From positions 496,001-560,000 of the forward strand of contig CAXXVV010000003.1 of NCBI GenBank assembly GCA_963678305.2: 64,000 nucleotides of DNA. Direction: 5' to 3'. The notes beneath the pieces were generated by a model. It searched no databases and was not told the DNA's origin. It saw nothing but the letters and a program-made list of their open reading frames with translations. The DNA comes from G963676655 sp963678305. GTDB taxonomy: Bacteria; Verrucomicrobiota; Lentisphaeria; Victivallales; Victivallaceae. The position numbers and the translations under genes were made by a program. Below, one piece after another: positions 43,461 to 52,164 of the stretch. How positions within the stretch are numbered: the stretch's first letter is position 1; every line of letters begins with the position of its first letter.

Positions 43461-44957
43461 TTAATCGATCATATAATTAGGTGCATCCTTAAGCATGGTA
43501 ACATCATGCGGATGAGCCTCACGCAGGCCGGCAGCAGTAACTCGTATAAAACTTGAGCAACGATGGAACTGATCCATATTTTTAGCTCCGCAATAACCGA
43601 AAGAATATTTCAAACCACCAGCAAATTGATGAATAACATCTTTAACCGGTCCACGATACGGAACAAGACCTTCAATTCCCTGTGGAACAAGCTGTTTTTC
43701 ATCTTTCACATCACGCTGACCATAACGTTCGCGGCTGCCTTTAGCGGTTTTCATAGCTTCTAGACTACCCATCCCGCGATAGATTACATAGCGGCGGCCA
43801 TGATGCAAAGTTACTTCCCCGGTACTTTCCTGAGTTCCGGCAAGCGCTGAACCCATCATAACTGAAGATGCTCCGGCCGCAACAGCTTTGGCAACATCGC
43901 CTGATTGTTTTATTCCGCCGTCAGCAATAACCGGAATATCCGCACCCACAGCCTTTTTAACATTATACACAGCTGAAACCTGAGGGACTCCAACACCGGC
44001 AACAACTCTAGTGGTACAAATAGAACCGGGACCAATACCTACTTTAATTCCATCAACACCGGCTTTAGCCAGTTCTTTGGCCGCTTCACCAGTGGCAATG
44101 TTACCGGCCACCAGATCAACCTTATCACCATAAGTCTTTTTAATGATTCTAACTGTGTCAACAACCCCTTTACTGTGACCGTGGGCCGTATCGATAACGA
44201 TCACGTCAACACCGGCTTCAACCAGTGCCGCGGCACGTTCTTCATCATAAGGACCTATAGCAGCCGCGACCCGCAATTGATGATCGGCATCGCGATTATA
44301 ATCAGGTTCATCATTTTCAACCAGCGTCTTTACATCATGGAAGCTGTAAAGTCCGGCCAGTTTACCGTCTTTAGCCACTATCGGCAATTTTCCAACTTTA
44401 TGTTTAATCATAATTTTGTAAGCATCCTGAAGTGAAGTATCAGCAGGAGCAGTGACAAAATCCCTGGTCATTACATCTTTAATTTTAATTTGATAGTTAG
44501 AGATGAACTTGATATCTCTGGCAGTAGTTATTCCGACCAATGCGCCATGTTCGTCAACGATTGGAAATCCGCTGAAAGAAAATCCGCGTTTATTTTTTTC
44601 ATCCAACATTTCCTCAACAGTCAATTCCTGATTAAAAACAATCGGAGTTTTAATAATTCCGTTAAGGTGAAATTTAACTCTCCTTACTTCATCAGCCTGT
44701 TTTCTGATTTTTAAATTCTTATGAATTACCCCGATACCCCCAAGCCTGGCCATTTCAATAGCCATATTACTTTCAGTTACCGTATCCATAGCCGCACTGA
44801 TAAAGGGAATATTAAGTTTTACATTGCGGGTGAATTTTGTGGAAATATCGGCTTCATCAGGCAGAAAATCAGCATAATTAGTAATCAGAGATATGTCGTC
44901 GAAGGTCAAGCCCTCATATCTGTAATGTTTCATAAATTCATCGATTGATTTATTCAT
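43461..44957 (-). CDS. guaB: inosine-5'-monophosphate dehydrogenase
   Basis: A 498-residue enzyme of GMP synthesis that oxidises IMP to XMP with NAD. The barrel is interrupted by two CBS domains (about 95-215, with FPIVDEHGALVGITTARD and LPIVAKDGKLAGLYSFHD). The catalytic Cys is in VGIGPGSICTTRVVAGVG (about residue 313), and the flap has MGSLEAMKTAKGSRERY. All domains are complete. AAAGGA precedes the ATG. Confidence 0.97.
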   Translation of the reverse strand: MNKSIDEFMKHYRYEGLTFDDISLITNYADFLPDEADISTKFTRNVKLNIPFISAAMDTVTESNMAIEMARLGGIGVIHKNLKIRKQADEVRRVKFHLNGIIKTPIVFNQELTVEEMLDEKNKRGFSFSGFPIVDEHGALVGITTARDIKFISNYQIKIKDVMTRDFVTAPADTSLQDAYKIMIKHKVGKLPIVAKDGKLAGLYSFHDVKTLVENDEPDYNRDADHQLRVAAAIGPYDEERAAALVEAGVDVIVIDTAHGHSKGVVDTVRIIKKTYGDKVDLVAGNIATGEAAKELAKAGVDGIKVGIGPGSICTTRVVAGVGVPQVSAVYNVKKAVGADIPVIADGGIKQSGDVAKAVAAGASSVMMGSALAGTQESTGEVTLHHGRRYVIYRGMGSLEAMKTAKGSRERYGQRDVKDEKQLVPQGIEGLVPYRGPVKDVIHQFAGGLKYSFGYCGAKNMDQFHRCSSFIRVTAAGLREAHPHDVTMLKDAPNYMID

Positions 44958-45072
44958 AGCGAATCCTTTGTTTATTATATTTATCTCAATATATATAAGT
45001 ATAAAACATCTATCCGCTTTATTTTCAAAACGGATAGATTATGATTTAAAGTTAAGTTAAAGTATAATTAAT

Positions 45073-46167
45073 TCAGCGATTACGCATCGGCATAATAACA
45101 TAAAGGAAGCCGTCGCCGCCTTCAAGTGCCACCGGACTGTATCCCTGATTAACTTTTATCGTAAACTTGTCACTGTCAATGTGACGCAGCGGATCAGCCA
45201 GGAAAACCGGGTTGAATGAAATACTCAAAGGTTCACCTGAGTAATCGGTTTCAATATAATCGGAGCCTTCGCCAATACTGGTACTTGAAGCCTGGAACTT
45301 GATAAGTTTGTCTTCAAAATCGAGTATAATATATGCGCTGTTATCTGAAAGAGCCAGAGAAACCAGCTCAAGCTTTGATAAAAATAAAGAGCTGTCAACT
45401 TCAACCGAATTGGAAAAGGAAGCGGGAATTACCTGACGGTAATTAGGATAATTACCTTCCAGCAGTTTAGTCGTCAAAATAAGCGAATCACTCTGCAAAA
45501 CTGCCTGTTTTTCACCAATCATAACACTTACTTTACCTTCACCGTCAAACAATCTTTTAGCTTCATTGGCGGTTTTCAAAGGAATAATAGTATCGCCTTC
45601 TTCACCTTTAAAACTTTCCGGAATCTTTTCAACCAGGGCCAGACGTTTACCATCGGTGGCTACTGAAGTAACCGTGTTTTCCACCACGGAAAAGAGAATA
45701 CCATGCAACGCTTTCCGCGAATCATCCAGGCTGACCGCATATGAAATGTAATCAAACATCTTGGAAAGATCTTTTTCCGCGAAAACAACTGTCCGAACCG
45801 TTGGAAACTCGCTGGATAACGGGAAATCACGCGCCGGCAGACCGAGCAGTTTAAAATTAGAGGTCCCGCATTTAATTTCGGCATGATCGTTTTCCGCTAC
45901 ATTGAAAGATATCTCCTCGCCATAGAATTTACTAACCATAGCTTGAAGTTTTTTAGCTGGTAACGTAGTTTTGCCTTCTACCTCGATTGCCGCTTCGATT
46001 GTTGCTGAAATTCTGATTTCCAGATCCGTGGTAGTAAGCATCAATTTTCCTTCAGCTGCTTCCAGAAGTATATTTGCCACTACCGGAATAGTTGATCTGG
46101 TTCCGATAATGTTGGCTACTTTTTGAACAGCTTTCAAAAAAGTTTCACGCTTGACATTGAATTTCAT
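45073..46167 (-). CDS. dnaN: DNA polymerase III sliding clamp (beta subunit)
   Basis: A 364-residue clamp with three similar domains: start MKFNVKRETFLKAVQKVANI, middle DGKRLALVEK and end VIMPMRNR, corresponding to the usual VMPM(R)L end that helps form the protein-binding pocket. It encircles DNA and tethers the replicative polymerase. dnaA and recF, its frequent neighbours, are not adjacent. The upstream gap is very AT-rich. Confidence 0.96.
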   Translation of the reverse strand: MKFNVKRETFLKAVQKVANIIGTRSTIPVVANILLEAAEGKLMLTTTDLEIRISATIEAAIEVEGKTTLPAKKLQAMVSKFYGEEISFNVAENDHAEIKCGTSNFKLLGLPARDFPLSSEFPTVRTVVFAEKDLSKMFDYISYAVSLDDSRKALHGILFSVVENTVTSVATDGKRLALVEKIPESFKGEEGDTIIPLKTANEAKRLFDGEGKVSVMIGEKQAVLQSDSLILTTKLLEGNYPNYRQVIPASFSNSVEVDSSLFLSKLELVSLALSDNSAYIILDFEDKLIKFQASSTSIGEGSDYIETDYSGEPLSISFNPVFLADPLRHIDSDKFTIKVNQGYSPVALEGGDGFLYVIMPMRNR

Positions 46168-46509
46168 CTTTTAGCTTACCCTTTCTTTTTGATATTTATA
46201 TTATAAACTATATATAAATTTTTATTACTATTATGGGTTGTTTATAATGTTAATAACTGATTTTTCCTACTTGATTTTAACTTTTTTACTTGTTAATCAG
46301 CTTATACTATTTTTCATTTTTCCTGTCAGTTAACAACAACCTTTATTTATCAAATAATTGTTATCAGTCTTTTTATATTTTTATCATCAGACTTGTTAAC
46401 ATTATTTTTTATATAAAAATTCCTTACTCCGTTTTAAACCACCCCGTTTATATATTATAGTATAATACAATCTTTGATTAAAGTTATCAAATTACATTAA
46501 GGTAAATTT
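46168..46509. other. AT-rich divergent gap between dnaN and the SIS isomerase gene
   Basis: 342 bases with very low GC content where gene orientation flips. It must contain the promoters of dnaN (minus) and the plus operon; a TATAAT box at 46461-46466 could serve the latter. I searched by eye for TTATCCACA-type DnaA boxes and saw only poor partial matches (such as TTATCAAAT and TTATCAGTC), so an origin is possible but not supported. No gene was recognised. Confidence 0.4.
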
Positions 46510-47148
46510 ATGAATATTTTTTTGGAAAATATGCTGTCGAGGTATCCTTCCCTTAAAATATGTGTTGGTGACATTGAAAAAGCATTTGATCTATGTTGTC
46601 AGGCTTTTACAAATAACGATGTTTTATTCACTTGCGGGAATGGTGGCAGTGCTTCCGATGCCGATCATATCTGTGGCGAACTGTTAAAAGGTTTTCTTTT
46701 GAAAAGAGAAATACCCGAAGATGTGAAAGAAGAATTTGTAGAACGCTTTTCTGAGGAAGGTCAATTTATAAGTGAGCGACTGCAACGCGGACTGAAAGCG
46801 GTATCATTGACTGGCCATCCGGCTTTGTCAACTGCTTTTGCCAATGATGTCGAAGCATCTCTTATATTTGCTCAACAGATGTATGCTCTTGGAAATAAAG
46901 GTGACGTTGTTATCGGTTTATCGACCAGTGGGAACGCTGATAATATTTATAAATGCTTCCAGGTTGCCGCCGTAAAAGGGGTAAAAACAATTTTACTTAC
47001 TGGTCGCGACGGCGGAAAATGTGGAAAAATAGCTGATATAAGTATTATTGTTCCGGAAGAGGAAACTTACAAGATCCAGGAACTGCACCTGCCAATATAT
47101 CATACTCTCTGTCTGATGCTAGAGGACTATTTTTATGGTCAAGAATAA
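46510..47148 (+). CDS. gmhA: SIS-domain sugar-phosphate isomerase, GmhA-like
   Basis: A 212-residue protein with the SIS motifs LFTCGNGGSASDADHICGEL and VIGLSTSGNADNIYKC, matching sedoheptulose 7-phosphate isomerase (GmhA), the first step of ADP-heptose synthesis for lipopolysaccharide; DiaA-type proteins share the fold. A lid-like insert with KREIPEDVKEEFVERF is present as in some GmhA-like members. It overlaps uppS by 14 bases. Envelope genes uppS and cdsA follow, which fits an envelope role. Confidence 0.82.
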   Translation: MNIFLENMLSRYPSLKICVGDIEKAFDLCCQAFTNNDVLFTCGNGGSASDADHICGELLKGFLLKREIPEDVKEEFVERFSEEGQFISERLQRGLKAVSLTGHPALSTAFANDVEASLIFAQQMYALGNKGDVVIGLSTSGNADNIYKCFQVAAVKGVKTILLTGRDGGKCGKIADISIIVPEEETYKIQELHLPIYHTLCLMLEDYFYGQE

Positions 47149-47848
47149 GCAGAAACTGCGTCATGTTGCGATTATAATGGACGGCAACGGACGCTGGGCT
47201 CAACAACATCATAAAGAACGTTTGCAGGGACATCAGGCTGGAGCCGCTGCGGTGGAAAAGGCAATTATTTGCGCCAATGAAATAGGTTTGAAATATCTGA
47301 CTTTATACGCTTTCAGTACGGAAAACTGGAAACGTTCCGCTAATGAAGTAAATGGTTTGATGAAGTTGCTTAGTGAATTTCTTGATAAAAAAACTGGGGT
47401 TTTGCATGAACACAATATTCGCCTTAAAACTATTGGCAGAACTTCAGGTCTGCCGGCGTATGTAGCTAATAAATTAAAAAAATCGATGAAAGAGACAGCT
47501 TCAAACAAAGCTGCGACTCTGGTTCTGGCGCTTAATTATGGCGGCAGAGCCGAAATAGCTGACGCGGCAGCTGAAATAGCCCGTGATGCGGTAAAAGGTA
47601 AAATTAATCCTGATAAGATTGACGATGAGTTATTTAAACAATATCTGTATGAACCGGAAATACCTGATCCTGAATTAATGATAAGGACAAGCGGGGAATT
47701 CAGATTAAGCAACTTCCTGTTGTGGCAGTTGTCATATTCGGAAATTTATATAAGTGATGTTTTGTGGCCGGATTTTGATTCTGAGGAATTTATGAAAGCG
47801 GTTAATAATTATTACGGCAGAGAACGCCGTTATGGAGGAAGAAAATAA
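47135..47848 (+). CDS. uppS: undecaprenyl diphosphate synthase
   Basis: A 237-residue cis-prenyltransferase that makes the C55 carrier lipid for peptidoglycan and O-antigen. The signature HVAIIMDGNGRWAQQ contains the catalytic Asp, with YLTLYAFSTENWKR and, near the C-terminus, LMIRTSGEFRLSNFLLWQ and YSEIYISDVLWPDF for substrate binding. Overlaps the isomerase gene by 14 bases and is followed directly by cdsA. Confidence 0.95.
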   Translation: MVKNKQKLRHVAIIMDGNGRWAQQHHKERLQGHQAGAAAVEKAIICANEIGLKYLTLYAFSTENWKRSANEVNGLMKLLSEFLDKKTGVLHEHNIRLKTIGRTSGLPAYVANKLKKSMKETASNKAATLVLALNYGGRAEIADAAAEIARDAVKGKINPDKIDDELFKQYLYEPEIPDPELMIRTSGEFRLSNFLLWQLSYSEIYISDVLWPDFDSEEFMKAVNNYYGRERRYGGRK

Positions 47849-47849
47849 T

Positions 47850-48716
47850 ATGTTTGTCTTGCGGTTGGGAAGTTTCATTGTTCTGGTCGGATTGTTTCTC
47901 TATTGTGTGCTGGGAAACGGTCCGGTTCCGGGTTGGATATTCTCTGCATTTGCCGCCTCCGCTGCCGGGATGGTCATGTACGAAGCTTCGTCAATGCTTG
48001 AAAAAATTGGGAAAAAAAGTTTTAATATTATTTTTGCCTTGTTTAGTGGTGTGTTGATCTTTTGTATGTCACATATTACCGATTTTAGTGGAATATTTGT
48101 TTCGGTTATTTTGAGCATAAGTGCTTTGTGTGTTTGTTTCTGGTTCGGAATTTTAAAATCGGCTGACAAAAAAGGATATTTTGAAAAATTCTGCAATTCA
48201 GCCGGTATTTTTACAATACTTATTATTCCACTGGTTTTTCTGGTATATATCTATCGGGTTGATCCTTTCCTGCTGTTGTTTGTTGTAGCGGTCACGAAAA
48301 TAGGTGATACCGGAGCATATTGTGTGGGGATGACTTCCAACATCATTTTAAAAGGTAAAAATCATAAAATAGTCCCATCAATCAGTCCGAAAAAGTCATG
48401 GGAAGGTACTATTGGCGGACTTATCTGCTCAATTATTATGAGTCTTGTGCTTTGGTCCCATACCGCGATGGCTGCTGATTATAATAATCCGGTCCTTCCG
48501 TACTTAACCGGAATACTTCTGTTTGTCGGCGGTTTTTGCGGAGACCTTACCGAATCAGTTATGAAACGGATTTGCGGGGTTAAAGATTCCGCTGACTATA
48601 TACCTGGAATGGGGGGAGTATTCGACTTTATGGACAGCATGCTCCTTAATTCAGTGATATTCATAATTCTTTACTCTTGCGGATTCAAATTTCTTACAAA
48701 TATTATAAATATATGA
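47850..48716 (+). CDS. cdsA: phosphatidate cytidylyltransferase
   Basis: About 288 residues from the ATG at 47850, which has GGAGG eleven bases upstream and starts right after the uppS stop; the earlier ATG at 47832 would overlap uppS. An inner-membrane enzyme with about eight helices that makes CDP-diacylglycerol from phosphatidate and CTP. The family motif is split: SPKKSWEGTIGG and KRICGVKDSADYIPGMGG followed by DFMDS. The uppS-cdsA pair is common in bacteria. Confidence 0.93.
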   Translation: MFVLRLGSFIVLVGLFLYCVLGNGPVPGWIFSAFAASAAGMVMYEASSMLEKIGKKSFNIIFALFSGVLIFCMSHITDFSGIFVSVILSISALCVCFWFGILKSADKKGYFEKFCNSAGIFTILIIPLVFLVYIYRVDPFLLLFVVAVTKIGDTGAYCVGMTSNIILKGKNHKIVPSISPKKSWEGTIGGLICSIIMSLVLWSHTAMAADYNNPVLPYLTGILLFVGGFCGDLTESVMKRICGVKDSADYIPGMGGVFDFMDSMLLNSVIFIILYSCGFKFLTNIINI

Positions 48717-49003
48717 ATATACTTTTAAGCGTGAGGAAATTTAACTTTTGATGTAATGACGCCATAATCCGTACTAATTTTTGAGCCTTTATCAGCCATA
48801 ATCAACCGTGGATTTGTAAAGAGCAAAAAACAGAGTTTAAAGGTCGCAATATAAAGTAAATTTTTAAATTATTGAATACAAATTTGTTGTTTTAATATTT
48901 TTTTGCAAAGAAAAAAATAAGACTTACGTCTATTCTTAAAACGACCTATTATAAATCGTTTTTTAATCAGCAATATAAGTATTTTTTTAATAAAAGGAAC
49001 CGC

Positions 49004-52000
49004 ATGAGAAAGATATTAATTATTATATTTTCTTTTGTATACACCTTTAACATTTTTTGTGCTGATATAAAAATTGCTTTGATCGGTACTTCTGAAAAAG
49101 CTGATAAAATTGTGGATTTGACTCTTTCACAACTTTCCAAAGATAAAGAGCTAGCTCTTTTGGAACGGGAATCAATTAATAAAATATTAAAAGAACATCG
49201 TCTGGCCGGATTATTGTACAATTCAAATGACATAATTAAAATAGGCGGGTTACTGAGAGTTGATGTTTTTGCCGTATTACGAACAGATGGGAGTAACGTA
49301 TTAATAACTGTATTTGATGCAAAAACAGCGGTAAAATTAACTGATGGTACACTCCTGCCGTATTCAATAGAAGACTTGGCAACAAGTGCGGGTATTGAGA
49401 TTAAAAATGCTTTGGAAAAATTTAAAAAAGTCAATTATCTCCGTAAGATTATTTTGTTTTCATCTCGAAATGTTGAATTACCCCGATCAAAAGATAAAGC
49501 ATGCGGTAGACTGGCGGATAAATTAATAAATGCAATCAGTGATAAATCAAATTGTTCAATTCTGGCCGGAGGATATATCAGTCTCATTAATAATGAGAAT
49601 ACTCTGACGAAATTCAACACAAAATTAGCTCAATCATCTTACTTGTTTATTATAGATTTTTATAACTCAAAACACGCGCATAAAGCTATTGTCAAAGTAA
49701 TCTTGACCATTCCAGGCAAAAAAGGAATAAAATTTACATCCGAATGTAACTTGGTGACTATGCAATTTAAACCGGAGTTTATTACTGATATCAGTAAATA
49801 TATGAAAAAAAATATACCAGATAGATCATACTCAGTTGATGTTGAAGCAAAAAAATATTATTCAGAATATATTGATGCCTACAAAAAAAGAAATTCTTCT
49901 GAAGCATTACTTAAAATTGAACTGGCTTATGGATATGATAATTCAAATGAAACTTACAAGAAAGCTCTGGTTCTAGCATTAAAATCCTATGCAAGTCAAT
50001 ACGGGTATTATAGAAAAAAACAACTAAGTGAAGATGAAATAAATGATTACCTGTCAGTGATGGAACGATTGGAAAGACTTAATAAACTTTTCAATTACAA
50101 AGTAAATTATGGTTTTGGATCACTGCTGTTAGACCCGTTAATGAAGTCTATTAACGGATTTGACCCCCGCAATGGAAACCATTGGAAAGTACCTGAATAT
50201 TCTAAGAAAACTAGTATCAGAATTGCAGATTATCACAAAAGTTATGTATATAATATGTATTGCAACAATAAATATGATTATTGGATAAAAAAACAGAACA
50301 AAATTAAAAGAAGTAAAGAATTAAGATATTTTTTAAGTAATCTCAATGCATTGTTTTCAATGCGTTATATGACTGACCAGGAATATCATTCAAAAACTAT
50401 TCCATTGATGCGGGCTTATTTGAAAATAACATCTTTAACCCCTGAAAAATTTGTATCCTCACAAGACATCAGCCGGTCAATCAGACTGTGGAATTATTGC
50501 TATATGGGATTTAAAAATCTGCCGGAAAACAGTAAATATTTTAAGGAATACAGTAAAATTTCTCAGGATGCATTAAAACATCCGTGGTTATTTATGAGGC
50601 TTTACGGAGCCTTTGGATTGTATCTTGCGGGGGTTGCTCACAACACATCAAATAATCCGGTTGAGTTGGATTTATTGAAGAAACGCATTTCAGAAATTTA
50701 TGATGTTGTTCCTTCACCAGGCACAAGCTCATCATTAAATAATCTATATAATGCGGCGCTCCTTATCTGTCAGGGCAAGTTTCATTGGGTTAAAATTCCG
50801 GACTGGAAAGCTTTTAGAATGGGATTTCAGAGAAAGATATTTGAAATAATGCGGGAACGTGAAGAATTATATGACCCGTTAATCCTGGCGCTTATCAATG
50901 GAGATCTCAGATTTATTGAAATCAAGCGCTCAGATATATTGGAATATATTAAATCGGACAAATTTACCTTGACGAGGAAAGCGGACCGCCAAAGCATCGT
51001 TAAAGCGATATTAAAGAATAGTAAACCGCCGGAAACTGACCGCCGGAAACCGGATTCTATTTCAATTTTATGTCTTTACAACTCTTTTGATGAAATATTG
51101 GACGCGGCAATTACCGATTCGGGACGCTTTATTTACTGGGTTTCAATTGATAGGGAGACTGGAGAACTTAATACTTTTTGTTATGACTATAACGCAAGAA
51201 AAATGCGTCAATTGGGAACTCCTGTTAAGTTGGCATCGGTAAAATATTTTATGAAAGTTAAAATAGCAATTGGAAAAAATAAAATAGCAGTTCTTGCTGC
51301 TGATTCCAATCAACTGATTGTTTATGATTTGATCAATAATAAAGCAGTGAATATTAAAGTTCCGTTCAAAACACCGGAATCACTTGCTTTTGTCGAAAAC
51401 CGGCTTTTTGTATGGTGTCACAAAGATGCCAACCTTATTGAATATACCTTGCCGTCACTTGCATATAAAATGATTATCTCAAATAACCGGCGTTCTTCCG
51501 CGTCAGACCCTTTTGACGGAAACAAATTGGTATACATCAGACTCTTCTCGGATGAAAAATTCAAGCGGCTTTTGTTACTGGTATTCAGTAATAAAATTAA
51601 AATAAACGGTTTATGGTACTATTATCCGGATGAACGGAAATTTACTTTCGGAACAAGATTGCCATTTTCAAGGAATCCGAGCTGGAACAGAATTTCGCAA
51701 AATGGATTATTGCTTAATTTGCGAAAATTGTTATATAGAATAAATTTATCGGACAGCTCCAAGGAATTATTATGCTGGTATTTTTCCGGCAGCCCGAATA
51801 ATACAAGGGCAAAACGGGAAAAGAAAATTTTTGAAAAAAACTATAAAGCAAAGGCAAAATTTTCTTTTCCCAATTTTGCTTCTGCTGGCAGCTCATCTCC
51901 CGCAGCGATTATAATTGATAATTCTTTGTGGAGTAATTATTACAGCGATACTCCGTGGTACCGGATCAATCTGAAGACCGGGAAAATAAAATATTATACC

Positions 52001-52117
52001 GCATCCCAAAAGCAAAAGACTCCGATGATGGCATTGTGCGCGGTAGATAATAATAAGAAACTCCTGGCGGTTAACTCAAAAGGTGTTTTTCTTATTAGTT
52101 TGCCGCGAGATAAATGA
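49004..52117 (+). CDS. large exported protein with CsgG-like start and propeller-like end
   Basis: A 1037-residue protein with a signal peptide (MRKILIIIFSFVYTFNIFCA). Residues about 20-140 resemble a CsgG/FlgO-type domain: LTLSQLSKDKELALLERESI, NKILKEHRLAG and IKIGGLLRVDVFAVLRTDGS. A second similar unit may follow (about 145-290). The middle (about 290-620) is helical. The last 350 residues are beta-rich with repeated strands such as IAVLAADSNQLIVYDL and LFVWCHKDANLIEYTL, like a beta-propeller. The gene is more AT-rich than its neighbours and has no operon partner. Function unknown; outer-membrane or periplasmic location is likely. Confidence 0.7.
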   Translation: MRKILIIIFSFVYTFNIFCADIKIALIGTSEKADKIVDLTLSQLSKDKELALLERESINKILKEHRLAGLLYNSNDIIKIGGLLRVDVFAVLRTDGSNVLITVFDAKTAVKLTDGTLLPYSIEDLATSAGIEIKNALEKFKKVNYLRKIILFSSRNVELPRSKDKACGRLADKLINAISDKSNCSILAGGYISLINNENTLTKFNTKLAQSSYLFIIDFYNSKHAHKAIVKVILTIPGKKGIKFTSECNLVTMQFKPEFITDISKYMKKNIPDRSYSVDVEAKKYYSEYIDAYKKRNSSEALLKIELAYGYDNSNETYKKALVLALKSYASQYGYYRKKQLSEDEINDYLSVMERLERLNKLFNYKVNYGFGSLLLDPLMKSINGFDPRNGNHWKVPEYSKKTSIRIADYHKSYVYNMYCNNKYDYWIKKQNKIKRSKELRYFLSNLNALFSMRYMTDQEYHSKTIPLMRAYLKITSLTPEKFVSSQDISRSIRLWNYCYMGFKNLPENSKYFKEYSKISQDALKHPWLFMRLYGAFGLYLAGVAHNTSNNPVELDLLKKRISEIYDVVPSPGTSSSLNNLYNAALLICQGKFHWVKIPDWKAFRMGFQRKIFEIMREREELYDPLILALINGDLRFIEIKRSDILEYIKSDKFTLTRKADRQSIVKAILKNSKPPETDRRKPDSISILCLYNSFDEILDAAITDSGRFIYWVSIDRETGELNTFCYDYNARKMRQLGTPVKLASVKYFMKVKIAIGKNKIAVLAADSNQLIVYDLINNKAVNIKVPFKTPESLAFVENRLFVWCHKDANLIEYTLPSLAYKMIISNNRRSSASDPFDGNKLVYIRLFSDEKFKRLLLLVFSNKIKINGLWYYYPDERKFTFGTRLPFSRNPSWNRISQNGLLLNLRKLLYRINLSDSSKELLCWYFSGSPNNTRAKREKKIFEKNYKAKAKFSFPNFASAGSSSPAAIIIDNSLWSNYYSDTPWYRINLKTGKIKYYTASQKQKTPMMALCAVDNNKKLLAVNSKGVFLISLPRDK

Positions 52118-52135
52118 TGCACAAAAATTTATTGA

Positions 52136-52160
52136 CATTCCGCTTTCCGCTTGCGGAATG
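52136..52160. other. hairpin between convergent genes
   Basis: CATTCCGC and GCGGAATG form a perfect 8-bp stem with a 9-base loop in the 47-base gap between two convergent genes. T tracts are weak on both sides. It may act as a shared terminator. Confidence 0.5.
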
Positions 52161-52164
52161 ACGG

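Noticed and set aside
46168..46509. Firm call of a replication origin
   Set aside because: No clear DnaA-box cluster could be read; AT-richness and gene orientation alone are not enough.
52136..52160. Hairpin as another copy of the two-hairpin repeat
   Set aside because: It lacks the second TCCGTCGTACGGA hairpin and the TTAAA end, and its stem sequence differs.
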